A stretch of DNA of 24,264 bases, from positions 1 to 24,264 of the forward strand of contig JAEYNI010000346.1 of the NCBI GenBank assembly GCA_023412635.1, in the 5' to 3' direction. A program made the position numbers and the translations under genes. Below are positions 6,796-15,407 of the stretch, one piece after another. The notes below the pieces were generated by a model that ran no database searches, was not told the DNA's origin, and was given only the letters and a program-made list of their open reading frames with translations. Source of the DNA: Bacillota bacterium (GTDB lineage: Bacteria; Bacillota; Clostridia; Acetivibrionales; DSM-1351). Numbering within the stretch: position 1 is the first letter of the stretch; each line of letters starts with the position of its first letter.

Positions 6796-6974
6796 TAAAT
6801 GAAGGCGATAGTGACTCAAACATCGCATACTATTGTCTTCATAAACTTCATATAACGCCAGGACAATATTTGGACCTTCCTAGAGAAGAGAGGGCTTTTA
6901 TTATTGCAGCTATTCAGATTAAATTGGAAAAGGACAGGAAGGAAATGAGCAAAAGTAAGGCAAGAAGAAGATAA
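6367..6974 (+). CDS. Tail assembly chaperone, long form made by -1 frameshift
   Basis: The lambda gpGT-like product: 142 residues from the first frame plus 60 from the -1 frame, 202 in all. After AAC (6790-6792) reading resumes at 6792 and is open to TAA 6972-6974. The extension contains YYCLHKLHITPGQYLDLPRE and a long basic helix ending in KARRR, with the AYY, L-P-REER and IIAAIQIKLE patches usual for such T-domain extensions. It has no start codon or ribosome binding site of its own at its beginning, which is why it would be missed as a separate gene. In lambda the long form is needed in small amount to bring tape measure and tube together. Confidence 0.88.
6786..6840 (+). promoter_or_regulatory. 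Programmed -1 ribosomal frameshift signal
   Basis: Slippery heptamer A AAA AAC at 6786-6792 in the correct phase, immediately before the TAA. An 8-base spacer follows, then an 11-bp stem (6801-6811 with 6830-6840, including two G-U pairs) with an 18-base loop. All elements expected of a bacterial/phage -1 signal are present. Confidence 0.88.
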
Positions 6975-6983
6975 AAACTTGTA

Positions 6984-7017
6984 AATGGGGCTGTTACATT
7001 CATAGAACAGCCCCATT
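6984..7017 (+). terminator. Intra-operon hairpin before the tape measure gene (attenuator)
   Basis: A perfect 12-bp G/C-rich stem (6984-6995 with 7006-7017) and ten-base loop, followed only by a weak A/T tract. It lies after the frameshift product stop and 27 bases before the tape measure ATG. It may lower transcription of the downstream genes relative to sheath and tube, or stabilise the upstream mRNA 3' end. Confidence 0.65.
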
Positions 7018-7044
7018 ATTATAGAAGGCAGGTGAGAGAAAGAT

Positions 7045-9039
7045 ATGGCAACAGTCCAAAATGCCTTAAGTTTAACCAGTGGGTCAGCAAATATAATTAA
7101 TTCGTTCAAAAATCAAACCAATATTATTAGCATATTGGACGAAGAGATTGGTATGGCTGTTAAAAGTATAAGAGCAATGTATATTGAGCTAGACAGAGGT
7201 ACAAAGGCCGATGGTATTAGGTTTCTTAGTATGGAATTAGAGGATGTAGTGAAATCTGCAAATGCTGCGGTGGATAGTTTTGAAGAATTGCATTCGGTTT
7301 CGGAAAAGGCTGTTAAAAATGCTGAAGGATCAACTACTAATATCAAAAATAAGGTTAGTTTTGGAGAAAAACTGAAAGGCTATGGAGATAGACTGAATGG
7401 CTATGTAGAGAAGGTTAAGGGAGTGGCAGGCAACCTCGGGCCCTTAGTCAAATCAGGTATGGATATGGCTGATAAATATGCTCTCCAAAATTATCAGTTG
7501 GATTCAATTGCACAAAACGGGGAGACTTCAGAGCAACTACGTCAGAAAGTGTATTCAACGGCACAAAGGTCACGAACAGGATATGATGGAACACTTTCAA
7601 CTGTTACCAAATTGGCAAAATATTCAAAGGATGATTTTAGAAGCAATGATGAAATTATTTATTTCACTGAACTTATGAATAAAGCCTTTAGTGGATTAGG
7701 TGCAGATGAGGCTGCAAAAAGTATTGAGAAAGTCACCGATGCAATGGTGAATGGGAAAATCAAAGGAGATGAGCTTAAGGCTATCATGGAAAAATCCCCC
7801 ATCCTAGCACAGGCGTTAACCACGTATACAGGGCAATCACAGGAGAAACTAGCAGTCGGGCCCGGAATCTCGGATGACGTACTTAAGAACGCAATGTTTA
7901 ATTCTTCAGAGGATATAAATGCAAAATTTCAGCAAATGCCAGTGACGTTTGCACAGATAGGTACATTAATTAATGACACCTTAACAAACGCATTGGGGCC
8001 TCTACTAGAGGCGGTGGCTAATGCCGCAATGTGGATATATGATAACTGGTCGGTTGTTGAACCGATTTTCTGGGGTATAGCCGGTGCCGTAGCTGCTGTG
8101 ACAATTGCTCAGCTTGCAATGAATTTAGCCTTGTTAGCCTGCCCGCTGACATGGATTGCTTTGGCTATTGGTGCTGTAATTGGCTTGATTGCATACTGGA
8201 TTCAGTCTGTGGGGGGAATAAAAGTTGCATGGCTGATTGTTGTTAATGCCATTTTGACTGTATGGGACATAGTAAAGATAGCATTTTTCATCGGAGTATA
8301 CGGGGTAATAGATCTATGGAATAATATGATGCTGGGGATTAAATCGGCAAGTGTAGGGATTCAGAACTTTATTGGAGATATGAAGGTTGGTGTACTTAAT
8401 ATTCTTCAAGGGATGGTAAACGGTGCAATAGATATAATTAACGATTTTACTAATCTCTTAAACAATATAACAGGTGGCTCGATTGAAACTATTGCACATG
8501 TGACCTTCGGAACAGAAGCACAGCTAAAGAATGATGCTGAAAAAAAAGCGAGAGAGGCAGAACTCGACGATCAAAGAAGTAAGGTAGCTGAAGTTGAACG
8601 GCAGCATCAAAAAGACATATTGGAAAAAATGTTAAAAGCAGCTTCTGATAAAAAAGAAAGAGATAAAGAGATTTCAAGTCTCGGGGACGAAGCTAAACAA
8701 AAAGCTAAGGAGAAAGATGCTACTAAGAAGTATTCAGCAACTGCATTCTCCGGAAATGGAATCACTGAGAATACTAACTCTACAAATCTCGCCGCCACCG
8801 CAGCAAATACGGGAGCTATGAAAAATTCCATGGATATAGCTGAAGAAAACCTGGTTTACATGCGGGACGTTGCTGAACGTGATGCAATAAACAAGTTTAC
8901 GACCTCTGAAATTAGTGTAAATATGGGCGGGATAACCAATAATGTAAACTCTGAACTTGATTTGGATGGTGTTGTTTCCTATATGGAACAGAAGGTCTAT
9001 GAAACAATGACAGTTGCAGCAGAGGGGGTGTATAAATAA
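7045..9039 (+). CDS. Tape measure protein
   Basis: Sets tail length and occupies the tube lumen before injection. The 664 residues are largely helical. The stretch DAMVNGKIKGDELKAIMEKS followed by PILAQALTTYTGQS is the tape-measure domain signature. A hydrophobic region of three or so membrane-like helices spans about residues 338-425. A charged coiled coil (about 488-558, rich in K/E/R) and a conserved tail (MGGITNNVNSELDLDGVVSY) follow. It is about half the length of PBSX XkdO-type tape measures, so the particle should be short, near 100 nm by the usual 1.5 angstrom per residue rule. AGGTGAGAG precedes the ATG. It overlaps the next gene by one base (TAATG). Confidence 0.92.
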   Translation: MATVQNALSLTSGSANIINSFKNQTNIISILDEEIGMAVKSIRAMYIELDRGTKADGIRFLSMELEDVVKSANAAVDSFEELHSVSEKAVKNAEGSTTNIKNKVSFGEKLKGYGDRLNGYVEKVKGVAGNLGPLVKSGMDMADKYALQNYQLDSIAQNGETSEQLRQKVYSTAQRSRTGYDGTLSTVTKLAKYSKDDFRSNDEIIYFTELMNKAFSGLGADEAAKSIEKVTDAMVNGKIKGDELKAIMEKSPILAQALTTYTGQSQEKLAVGPGISDDVLKNAMFNSSEDINAKFQQMPVTFAQIGTLINDTLTNALGPLLEAVANAAMWIYDNWSVVEPIFWGIAGAVAAVTIAQLAMNLALLACPLTWIALAIGAVIGLIAYWIQSVGGIKVAWLIVVNAILTVWDIVKIAFFIGVYGVIDLWNNMMLGIKSASVGIQNFIGDMKVGVLNILQGMVNGAIDIINDFTNLLNNITGGSIETIAHVTFGTEAQLKNDAEKKAREAELDDQRSKVAEVERQHQKDILEKMLKAASDKKERDKEISSLGDEAKQKAKEKDATKKYSATAFSGNGITENTNSTNLAATAANTGAMKNSMDIAEENLVYMRDVAERDAINKFTTSEISVNMGGITNNVNSELDLDGVVSYMEQKVYETMTVAAEGVYK

Positions 9040-9692
9040 TGGCTTACTCCATTTATCTTGATAATGTTCTGATGCCGGTGACTCCGTCAAAAATTGAAAT
9101 GAAGGTAAAAAATCAAAACAGTACGCTTAACCTTATTAATGGAGATGAGATTAATATTATTAGACCTCCCGGGCTCACTGAAATCAGTTTCGAGCTATTG
9201 ATACCCCAGGTAAAATATCCATTTGCGGTATACTCCGATTCCATGGATGGGCTTGTTGTTAAACCAAAAGCAGAAGATTCAGCACAATTCTTTGAAGCCC
9301 AACATTATATGGGTTTATTTGAGAGACTCAAAAAAGATACAAAACCATTCAAATTTATAGTAGAGCGAAGCAAGCCGGATAATATAAAACTCTTCGAGAC
9401 AAAGGTTGATATGGATGTAACGCTAGAAGAATACAGCATAATAGAAGATGCAGCCAACGGCTTTGATTTGACAATACCTGTCCGACTAAAACAGTATAGA
9501 TTGTATGTCGGTAATAGTGCAGAAAATGGGATTCAGCATCGCTTGACCTATACTGTTAAACAAGGAGATACTTTATGGGGAATATGCAAAAGGTTCCTGG
9601 GGGATGGCTCGAAATACCCTCAAGTAGCTGATTTAAATGGTATTAAAAACCCGAATGAAATCAAGGTAGGGCAGGTGATAAAGTTTGCTTAA
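9039..9692 (+). CDS. xkdP: LysM baseplate/hub-associated protein (XkdP-like)
   Basis: A 217-residue XkdP-family protein. The N-terminal ~150 residues form the conserved tail domain (MAYSIYLDNVLMPVTPSKIE, RPPGLTEISFELLIPQ). A single LysM domain closes the protein (about 170-217: YTVKQGDTLWGICKRFLGDG, then ADLNGIKNPNEIKVGQ). LysM binds peptidoglycan, so the protein may stabilise the baseplate and touch the target wall, by analogy with T4 gp53-like parts. It starts on the last base of the tape measure stop and overlaps the next gene by eight bases, which indicates tight co-translation. Confidence 0.92.
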   Translation: MAYSIYLDNVLMPVTPSKIEMKVKNQNSTLNLINGDEINIIRPPGLTEISFELLIPQVKYPFAVYSDSMDGLVVKPKAEDSAQFFEAQHYMGLFERLKKDTKPFKFIVERSKPDNIKLFETKVDMDVTLEEYSIIEDAANGFDLTIPVRLKQYRLYVGNSAENGIQHRLTYTVKQGDTLWGICKRFLGDGSKYPQVADLNGIKNPNEIKVGQVIKFA

Positions 9693-10641
9693 TCTGACTA
9701 TTCAGAATAAATCAAAACTATACGCTCCGATTGTTGGGGAGGGAGTCACCTGGGAAACAGCAAGGAAGGGTGTTCCAGGAAAGCTGGAGTTTTCGGTTGT
9801 AAAAGACAATGTAATCAGCTTTCAGGAGGGTAACATTGTGCACATGCAGGTGGATGAGAAGAATGTTTTTTATGGGTACGTTTTTACAAAAAAGAGAAAC
9901 AAGGACGGAACTATCAAGGTTACAGCCTACGACCAGTTGAGGTATCTTAAAAATAAGGATACCTATAATTACGCAAATTTGACTGCAGGCGGACTTGTCA
10001 AAAAGATTGCAGAAGATTTTCTTCTAAAAACTGGCGCTATTGAAAATACTGTCTATGTAATAAAAAGGCGTCTTGAAGATAACAAAACCTTGTTTGATAT
10101 GATTCAAACGGCTCTGGACCTCACTCTTCAGAACACCAAGAAATTGTATGTACTCTATGATGATTTCGGTAAATTAACACTGAGAGATATAGAATCATTA
10201 AAACTTCCACTGCTTATTGATAAATATGTAGCTGAGGACTTTGACTACACTTCCTCAATTGACGGTGAAACCTATAACAGAATTAAATTGTCCAATAATA
10301 ATGAAAAAACGAATACCCGTGATATTTACCTGGTTGAGGACACCAATAAAATGGAAGCCTGGGGCGTACTTCAATATTATGAATCCATAGATGAAAAATC
10401 AAATGGGAAGGCAAAGGCCGATGCTTTACTTTCCCTGTATAATCACAAAACCCGCAATTTGTGTATTTCTGGAGTTGCAGGAGACATACGCGTTAGGGGA
10501 GGTAGTATTATTACTGTTGATCTTGAGCTTGGGGATATAAACCTGAAAAGTCCTATGCTGGTTGAGTCGGTAAGGCATACATTTAACAGCAATCGGCACA
10601 CTATGGACTTAACCCTAAGGGGAGGTGAGTTCATTGCCTAA
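9685..10641 (+). CDS. xkdQ: Baseplate hub protein (XkdQ-like)
   Basis: A 318-residue XkdQ-type protein, the gp27/gpD-like central hub through which the tube passes. Patches include EGVTWETARKGVPGKLEFSV, FYGYVFTKKRNKDGTIKVTA and AYDQLRYLKNKDTY near the N terminus and PMLVESVRHTFNSNRHTMDL near the end. The start is TTG at 9685: AGGTGA lies at proper distance and the next in-frame Met is about residue 54, inside the conserved region. It overlaps XkdP by eight bases. Confidence 0.9.
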   Translation: MLNLTIQNKSKLYAPIVGEGVTWETARKGVPGKLEFSVVKDNVISFQEGNIVHMQVDEKNVFYGYVFTKKRNKDGTIKVTAYDQLRYLKNKDTYNYANLTAGGLVKKIAEDFLLKTGAIENTVYVIKRRLEDNKTLFDMIQTALDLTLQNTKKLYVLYDDFGKLTLRDIESLKLPLLIDKYVAEDFDYTSSIDGETYNRIKLSNNNEKTNTRDIYLVEDTNKMEAWGVLQYYESIDEKSNGKAKADALLSLYNHKTRNLCISGVAGDIRVRGGSIITVDLELGDINLKSPMLVESVRHTFNSNRHTMDLTLRGGEFIA

Positions 10642-10987
10642 TATGGTTGAACTTATTAAATCTGCTGCCATGGGAGCAGTAAATGATTCTAAACCCATGT
10701 CAGTATTGTTCGGTAGAGTAGTGAGTAGTTCCCCTTTAAAAATATTTGTGGAACAAAAATTGACTTTGAATGAAGATCAGTTAATTCTTACAAATAATGT
10801 TAAAGACTTTGATCTTGAGATGACGGTTGAGCATATCACAGAAGAAAGTAACCTTCACACTCACCACTATAAGGGAAAAAAGAAATTCAGGGTACACAAT
10901 GGCTTAGTAGTGGGTAATGAAGTAATAATGCTCCAGATGCAGGGCGGTCAAAAATTTGTGGTGCTGGATAAGGTGGTGAATAAATGA
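10634..10987 (+). CDS. xkdR: XkdR-like baseplate protein (DUF2577)
   Basis: A 117-residue protein of the DUF2577/XkdR family, with an OB-like middle part (VLFGRVVSSSPLKIFVEQKL) and HTHHYKGKKKFRVHNGLVVG towards the end. It lies between hub and XkdS as in PBSX and is probably a small hub/baseplate component; the exact role is not established here. I prefer TTG 10634, which sits five to seven bases after GGGGAGGTGA. A GTG at 10625 would lie inside that site, and ATG 10643 is rather far. It overlaps the XkdQ stop. Confidence 0.85.
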   Translation: MPNMVELIKSAAMGAVNDSKPMSVLFGRVVSSSPLKIFVEQKLTLNEDQLILTNNVKDFDLEMTVEHITEESNLHTHHYKGKKKFRVHNGLVVGNEVIMLQMQGGQKFVVLDKVVNK

Positions 10988-11385
10988 TTCCTTTAGTTGG
11001 TGAGTATTTGCAATCCGGTTATGAAACGGTGCAGCAACCATCAAGAACCTATAGAATGCATATGGAAGAGAAAAGAATATCCGGGTTGTTGAGTGGTATC
11101 GAAGCAGTAAAACAAGCTATTTATAAAATCCTAAATACTGAAAGGTATGATTATCTGATATACAGTTGGAACTATGGTGCAGAGCTGGTAGAGTTAATTG
11201 GACAACCTATACCCTATGCTTACTCCGACATTAAGAGAAAAATAACCGAAGCTCTTCTTAGAGACGATAGAATCACCGATGTGGGTGATTTTTCTTTTTC
11301 TCAGGATAGAGAAAAGGTTACAGTAAAATTTACAGTAACAACAACTGAGGGTGATATTGAAATTGAGAAGGAGGTGAGGAATTAA
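10984..11385 (+). CDS. xkdS: XkdS-like baseplate wedge protein (DUF2634)
   Basis: A 133-residue DUF2634/XkdS protein, which I take as related to the gp25-like wedge family. The core shows AVKQAIYKILNTERYDYLIY followed by SWNYGAELVELIGQP and a C-terminal beta-rich part (VTVKFTVTTTEGDIEIEKEV). This is the gp25 fold pattern of a helical N part with conserved Tyr/Trp and a strand-rich end. ATGA overlap with XkdR and TAATG overlap with XkdT show translational coupling across the baseplate genes. Confidence 0.88.
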   Translation: MIPLVGEYLQSGYETVQQPSRTYRMHMEEKRISGLLSGIEAVKQAIYKILNTERYDYLIYSWNYGAELVELIGQPIPYAYSDIKRKITEALLRDDRITDVGDFSFSQDREKVTVKFTVTTTEGDIEIEKEVRN

Positions 11386-12440
11386 TGTATGAAAACGCAA
11401 CTTATGAAACTATATTGCAGCGGATGCTGAATCGTATTCCCAATACGATAGACAAGCGAGAGGGCTCAATTATATTTGATGCATTGGCACCAGCTGCTGC
11501 AGAACTGGCGCAGATGTATATTGAAGCTGATGCTATACTGAACGAAGCCTTCGCTGACACAGCTTCGCGGGAGTATCTGATAAAGCGTGCTGCTGAGAGG
11601 GGAATTGTACCTGCCCCAGCCTCAAAAGCAATTGTCAGAGGTGTGTTTAACGTTGATGTCCCAATGGGTGCCAGATTTTCTCTGGGTAGTTTAAACTATA
11701 AAGTGGTAGAGAAGATAATTGATTTGCAGTTTAAACTTGAGTGTGAGACTGCGGGGATAGAGGGAAACAGAAATTTCGGAACACTTATTCCCATTAATTA
11801 TATAGATGGCTTAAGTTATGCCGAAGTAACGGAGATACTGATTCCAGGAGAGGACGAAGAGGACACCGAGCAGCTCAGGGAAAGATATTTTGCCACTCTC
11901 GATTCCCAGGCTTTTGGCGGAAACATAACCGACTATAAGGAAAAAGTCAATGAAATACAGGGAGTAGGCGGAGTCAAGGTATATCCTGTATGGAACGGAG
12001 GGGGAACAGTAAAACTGGTTATTATCAATTCTCAGTTTGATAAACCTTCGGAAGAACTGATTTTAAATGTCCAAACTCAAATCGATCCTGTGGAAACTCA
12101 GGGAAACGGTGTGGGGATAGCTCCCATCGGACATATCGTCACTGTAGAAGGTGTCGGAGTACAAACAGTTAATATTGAAACAGATATCACATACAAACCG
12201 GATTGGAACTGGAATGACATTAAGGACTATGTGGAGAAAACAATTGATGATTATTTTAAAGAGCTTAGTAAAAGCTGGGCATATAATGATAATTTGATAG
12301 TCCGGATAAGCCAGATTGAAAACAAACTCCTTAATGTTGCAGGAATTATTGATATCTCTGACACAAAATTAAACGGGCTGGAACAGAATTTTCTATTGGA
12401 TAAGGATTGTATACCTGTAAGGGGTGATGTAGTTGGATAG
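11385..12440 (+). CDS. xkdT: Baseplate J-like wedge protein (XkdT)
   Basis: The 351-residue Baseplate_J/gp47-family protein (XkdT, P2 gpJ type) that joins wedges around the hub. Conserved parts include RMLNRIPNTIDKREGSIIFD near the N terminus, the helix with DTASREYLIKRAAERGI, EDTEQLRERYFATLDSQAFG in the middle, and VGGVKVYPVWNGGGTVKLVI. The length is normal and no break is seen. It overlaps both neighbours by one and eight bases. Confidence 0.94.
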   Translation: MYENATYETILQRMLNRIPNTIDKREGSIIFDALAPAAAELAQMYIEADAILNEAFADTASREYLIKRAAERGIVPAPASKAIVRGVFNVDVPMGARFSLGSLNYKVVEKIIDLQFKLECETAGIEGNRNFGTLIPINYIDGLSYAEVTEILIPGEDEEDTEQLRERYFATLDSQAFGGNITDYKEKVNEIQGVGGVKVYPVWNGGGTVKLVIINSQFDKPSEELILNVQTQIDPVETQGNGVGIAPIGHIVTVEGVGVQTVNIETDITYKPDWNWNDIKDYVEKTIDDYFKELSKSWAYNDNLIVRISQIENKLLNVAGIIDISDTKLNGLEQNFLLDKDCIPVRGDVVG

Positions 12441-12981
12441 AGAAATAAATATATTGAACTATCTTCCGGAATTTCTAACGGAGTTCAGAGAATTCAGAGA
12501 GCTTGCAGCCACTGAAAATCCTGAACTCCTTTCAATTTGGGGCATCCTAGAAGATTTACTGAGAGACCAGTTTGTTGTAGATTCAACTGAAAACGGCATA
12601 AAGAGATGGGAAAAAATTCTCGGGATTTTTCCTAAAGGTACGGATAATCTTGACATCAGAAAGTTCAGAGTAATGGCAAGATTAAATGATAAGCTGCCCT
12701 ATACAAAATGGACACTTGAACAGAAACTGGCTGTTTTGTGCGGTGAAGAGGGTTATTCGGTGGAACTTAGAAATAATGAATACACCCTGGTGGTAAAAGT
12801 GGCACTTATCGCAAAAGAAAAATTTTATGAGGTAAAAAAGCTGTTAAGAAGGATAGTTCCCGCCAATATTCAAATTGATCTGAGCCTTATATATAACACA
12901 CATGAAATACTATCGCGTTACACATATGTACAATTGGCGGCATATATGCATGAACATTTAAGAAGTGAGGTGCTGAAATAA
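12433..12981 (+). CDS. xkdU: XkdU-like baseplate protein (DUF2313/YmfQ)
   Basis: A 182-residue YmfQ/DUF2313 protein (XkdU, comparable to P2 gpI), a baseplate part that attaches tail fibres. Typical features are ILNYLPEFLTEFREFRELAA, the RWEKILGIFP patch, KFRVMARLNDKLPYTKWTLE and LLRRIVPANIQIDLSLIYNT. It uses a TTG start at 12433 with AAGGGGTGAT upstream, overlapping XkdT by eight bases. The stop overlaps the fibre ATG (TAATG), which links it directly to the fibre gene. Confidence 0.9.
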   Translation: MDREINILNYLPEFLTEFREFRELAATENPELLSIWGILEDLLRDQFVVDSTENGIKRWEKILGIFPKGTDNLDIRKFRVMARLNDKLPYTKWTLEQKLAVLCGEEGYSVELRNNEYTLVVKVALIAKEKFYEVKKLLRRIVPANIQIDLSLIYNTHEILSRYTYVQLAAYMHEHLRSEVLK

Positions 12982-15104
12982 TGGAAACAAGTAATAATTT
13001 TAAATTAAAGAAACCATCACCTGCGGATTTCTATAATATCGAAGACCAAAATGAAAATATGGATATTATAGATCAGGAATTAAAGATTTTAAATGACAGT
13101 AAGGCAGCAGTTGACCATAATCACAATGGAGTGTATGAGACTCCAGCCGGCGCTCAAAGCAAGGCTGATGCTGCAAAGTCCTTAGCAAATACGTATACCG
13201 ATCAAAAGTTTACAACAACAAATTCGGGCTTAAGTTCGCATTTGTCGGATTATGTGAGGCAACCGGGGTATGGGGTCACTTCCGGGAGTGCTAACACATA
13301 TACTTTAACCCTCAGCCCTGCCCCTGCTGCTTATGTGGACGGAATGGGCATAGTAGTAAAGATTAATGCAGCTAACACAGGTGCCAGTACGATTAATGTA
13401 AATGGACTTGGAGCAAAGGCCATTGTTGACGGTAAAGGTAATGCACTTGCAGCTGCAAAACTCAGATTAAACGGTACTTACTCACTCAAATACAACAGTA
13501 CCAGCGGAAATTTTATATTACAGGGTGAAGGAGGTGAGATACCGAAGTTACCTAATTTAGTATACAACGGAAATTTCAAAGACTCGACAGGCTGGGGCTT
13601 CGTTAATGTAAAAGCCTATACCTATAACAGTGAATTAGGTTTACTAAGTGTAACGGGTAACAGTACAGGTCAGGGAGTATATGCATTTAACAATGAACTT
13701 AATAGTGTTTACCCCTATAGAGGTGGAGTTGGACGAAAAATATGGCTTTCGGCGAAAATAAGGATAACAAATGCTGTATGCCAGCACATTGCCTTATACG
13801 CAGCTAATGCAAGCGCTGCTACTACTCTACCCGTGGTTATGAACCCATCCGAGAATACCTGGTACCATATTAAAGGAATTGTTACGTTAACGTTTGACGG
13901 AAACTGGAAAATATATATCCGTGCACAGTACAGTGACGCGGCTACAGCTGATGGAAAAATAATGCACATTAAAGACGTTATGATGTTCGATTTAACGGAG
14001 CATTTTGGCAAGGGTAACGAACCTTCGGCAGAAGAAATCGACGCTATGATACAGTTCACGCCGAACTATGTGTTAAACGGTAAATGTGAAAAAGGTACGG
14101 AACATTGGACTACTTCGGACAGTGCAACGCTAAGCGTTGAAAGTGGAAAATTTAAACTCGTCACAACATTAGCTACACGCTATGCGCGGCAAGTTATGAC
14201 TTTAAAGCCGAATACTTCATATTATCTAAGTGGGAATGTTTCGGGGAACACAACGCTGTATGTCAAAAATGCAGATACAGGGACAATCCTTAGAATAGGA
14301 CCAGGCGTATTTACAACGCAAAGCACTAAAGCATACGAATTATGGATATATAACGCTACAACGGGCACGGGGTACGCGGATTCAATAATGGTTATCGAAG
14401 GCACAACAGCCCCCACAGAATACAAAACGGGCCTTGTATACGACTGGTGGGACAATGACTTAGCGCTTTTAACGCATGACGCTACTTTAGAAAACGGGTA
14501 CGGTTTACTGTCCGGGCATATTGCATACGCAAAAGGTGGCAAAAAAATAACAGGGTTAATGACAAACAGAAATTATAGTGCAGGAAACGCCCCCACAGGG
14601 GTGTCAAGTTACAAAGCCGACGGCGCCGGAAAGCTATACATAAGCCCTCTAAATGGTTATTACGCTGACCAGGTGGACAGCAACGATTATGGTCCGATTT
14701 TCATTAATGACCCAAATTTTATTCCTGCGAACATTGTAAAGGGTAAAAGTATTTTTGGGCTTGCTGGAGCTTTCGAAGGAAAGCGATGGGCAAAGGGGAT
14801 TTTTACTGGACAGGGTAGTGGTATTTCAGTATCGGGCTTGGGTTTTAAACCAAGTCGTGTTTACCTTGAGGGGCTTAGAAAAGGTACCATGGATGACATT
14901 TATGGTTATGGCATTTTTTCAGCAATTGCAGATATTGCGCGTGCTCCAATTGGTTCAAATCCTGTTTATTCACTTATTTTTTGGTCAGATGGTTCTATCA
15001 GTATATCCCCATCTATAAGCTCTATAACTAATGACGGATTTTCGATATCTACGGCATTAGTAGGATATCAATACGGGGATTTTCAATATTATGCATATGA
15101 ATAA
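12981..15104 (+). CDS. Tail fibre / receptor-binding protein
   Basis: A 707-residue fibre that should decide which cells are recognised. Modules in order: an N-terminal baseplate-binding part (1-95) with FYNIEDQNENMDIIDQEL and a helical collar; a small beta module common in phage fibres (about 97-186, APAAYVDGMGIVVKINAANT to FILQGEGGE); two tandem diverged jelly-roll-like, possibly sugar-binding modules, about 193-360 (NLVYNGNFKDSTGWG to HFGKGNEPSAEE) and 362-480 (NYVLNGKCEKGTEHWT to IEGTTAPTEY); a linker with NIVKGKSIFGLAGAFEG (584-600); and a beta-rich tip (600-707). ACG/GCG/CGG codons become visibly more common in about 13990-14700 than in neighbouring genes, which suggests module exchange. 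No chaperone or lyase motif was seen. Confidence 0.85.
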   Translation: METSNNFKLKKPSPADFYNIEDQNENMDIIDQELKILNDSKAAVDHNHNGVYETPAGAQSKADAAKSLANTYTDQKFTTTNSGLSSHLSDYVRQPGYGVTSGSANTYTLTLSPAPAAYVDGMGIVVKINAANTGASTINVNGLGAKAIVDGKGNALAAAKLRLNGTYSLKYNSTSGNFILQGEGGEIPKLPNLVYNGNFKDSTGWGFVNVKAYTYNSELGLLSVTGNSTGQGVYAFNNELNSVYPYRGGVGRKIWLSAKIRITNAVCQHIALYAANASAATTLPVVMNPSENTWYHIKGIVTLTFDGNWKIYIRAQYSDAATADGKIMHIKDVMMFDLTEHFGKGNEPSAEEIDAMIQFTPNYVLNGKCEKGTEHWTTSDSATLSVESGKFKLVTTLATRYARQVMTLKPNTSYYLSGNVSGNTTLYVKNADTGTILRIGPGVFTTQSTKAYELWIYNATTGTGYADSIMVIEGTTAPTEYKTGLVYDWWDNDLALLTHDATLENGYGLLSGHIAYAKGGKKITGLMTNRNYSAGNAPTGVSSYKADGAGKLYISPLNGYYADQVDSNDYGPIFINDPNFIPANIVKGKSIFGLAGAFEGKRWAKGIFTGQGSGISVSGLGFKPSRVYLEGLRKGTMDDIYGYGIFSAIADIARAPIGSNPVYSLIFWSDGSISISPSISSITNDGFSISTALVGYQYGDFQYYAYE

Positions 15105-15119
15105 AAGGAGGTTAGTCCC

Positions 15120-15404
15120 ATGAAAACACTAGTTATTTATGATGAAACAGGCTTTATAATAAGCCAAATGCAAGGAAGTGATTTAAGGGAGCCAGTAGGG
15201 ATACCATTTTTATTGATTGAAATTCCACAAGGCAAATTACTCAAAAGTATTGACGTAAGTGTAACAGAACATAAACCAGTATATGAGGATTTACCAAAGC
15301 CAGAAACACAAAAGCTTCAAGAGCTGGTTGACCAGTTGATTATAGACAATTTGAATATGCAGCAGCAGATTGATACCTTAATAACTACAGGGTTGGAGGT
15401 GTAG
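15120..15404 (+). CDS. Small fibre-associated protein of unknown function
   Basis: A 94-residue protein with a short beta-rich N-terminal part (KTLVIYDETGFIISQMQG) and a C-terminal helix likely to form a coiled coil (QKLQELVDQLIIDNLNMQQQ). Proteins of this size and layout often sit between the fibre and XkdX genes in clostridial phages; XkdW-like identity is possible but not secure. AAAGGAGG gives the start. It may be a fibre trimerisation or attachment helper, which is inference from position only. Confidence 0.75.
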   Translation: MKTLVIYDETGFIISQMQGSDLREPVGIPFLLIEIPQGKLLKSIDVSVTEHKPVYEDLPKPETQKLQELVDQLIIDNLNMQQQIDTLITTGLEV

Positions 15405-15407
15405 AGA

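Noticed and set aside
14755..15018. 87-codon frame inside the fibre gene, considered as a frameshifted or alternative fibre tip
   Set aside because: The main frame stays open and fibre-like across the region; no slippery site or invertible repeat was found.
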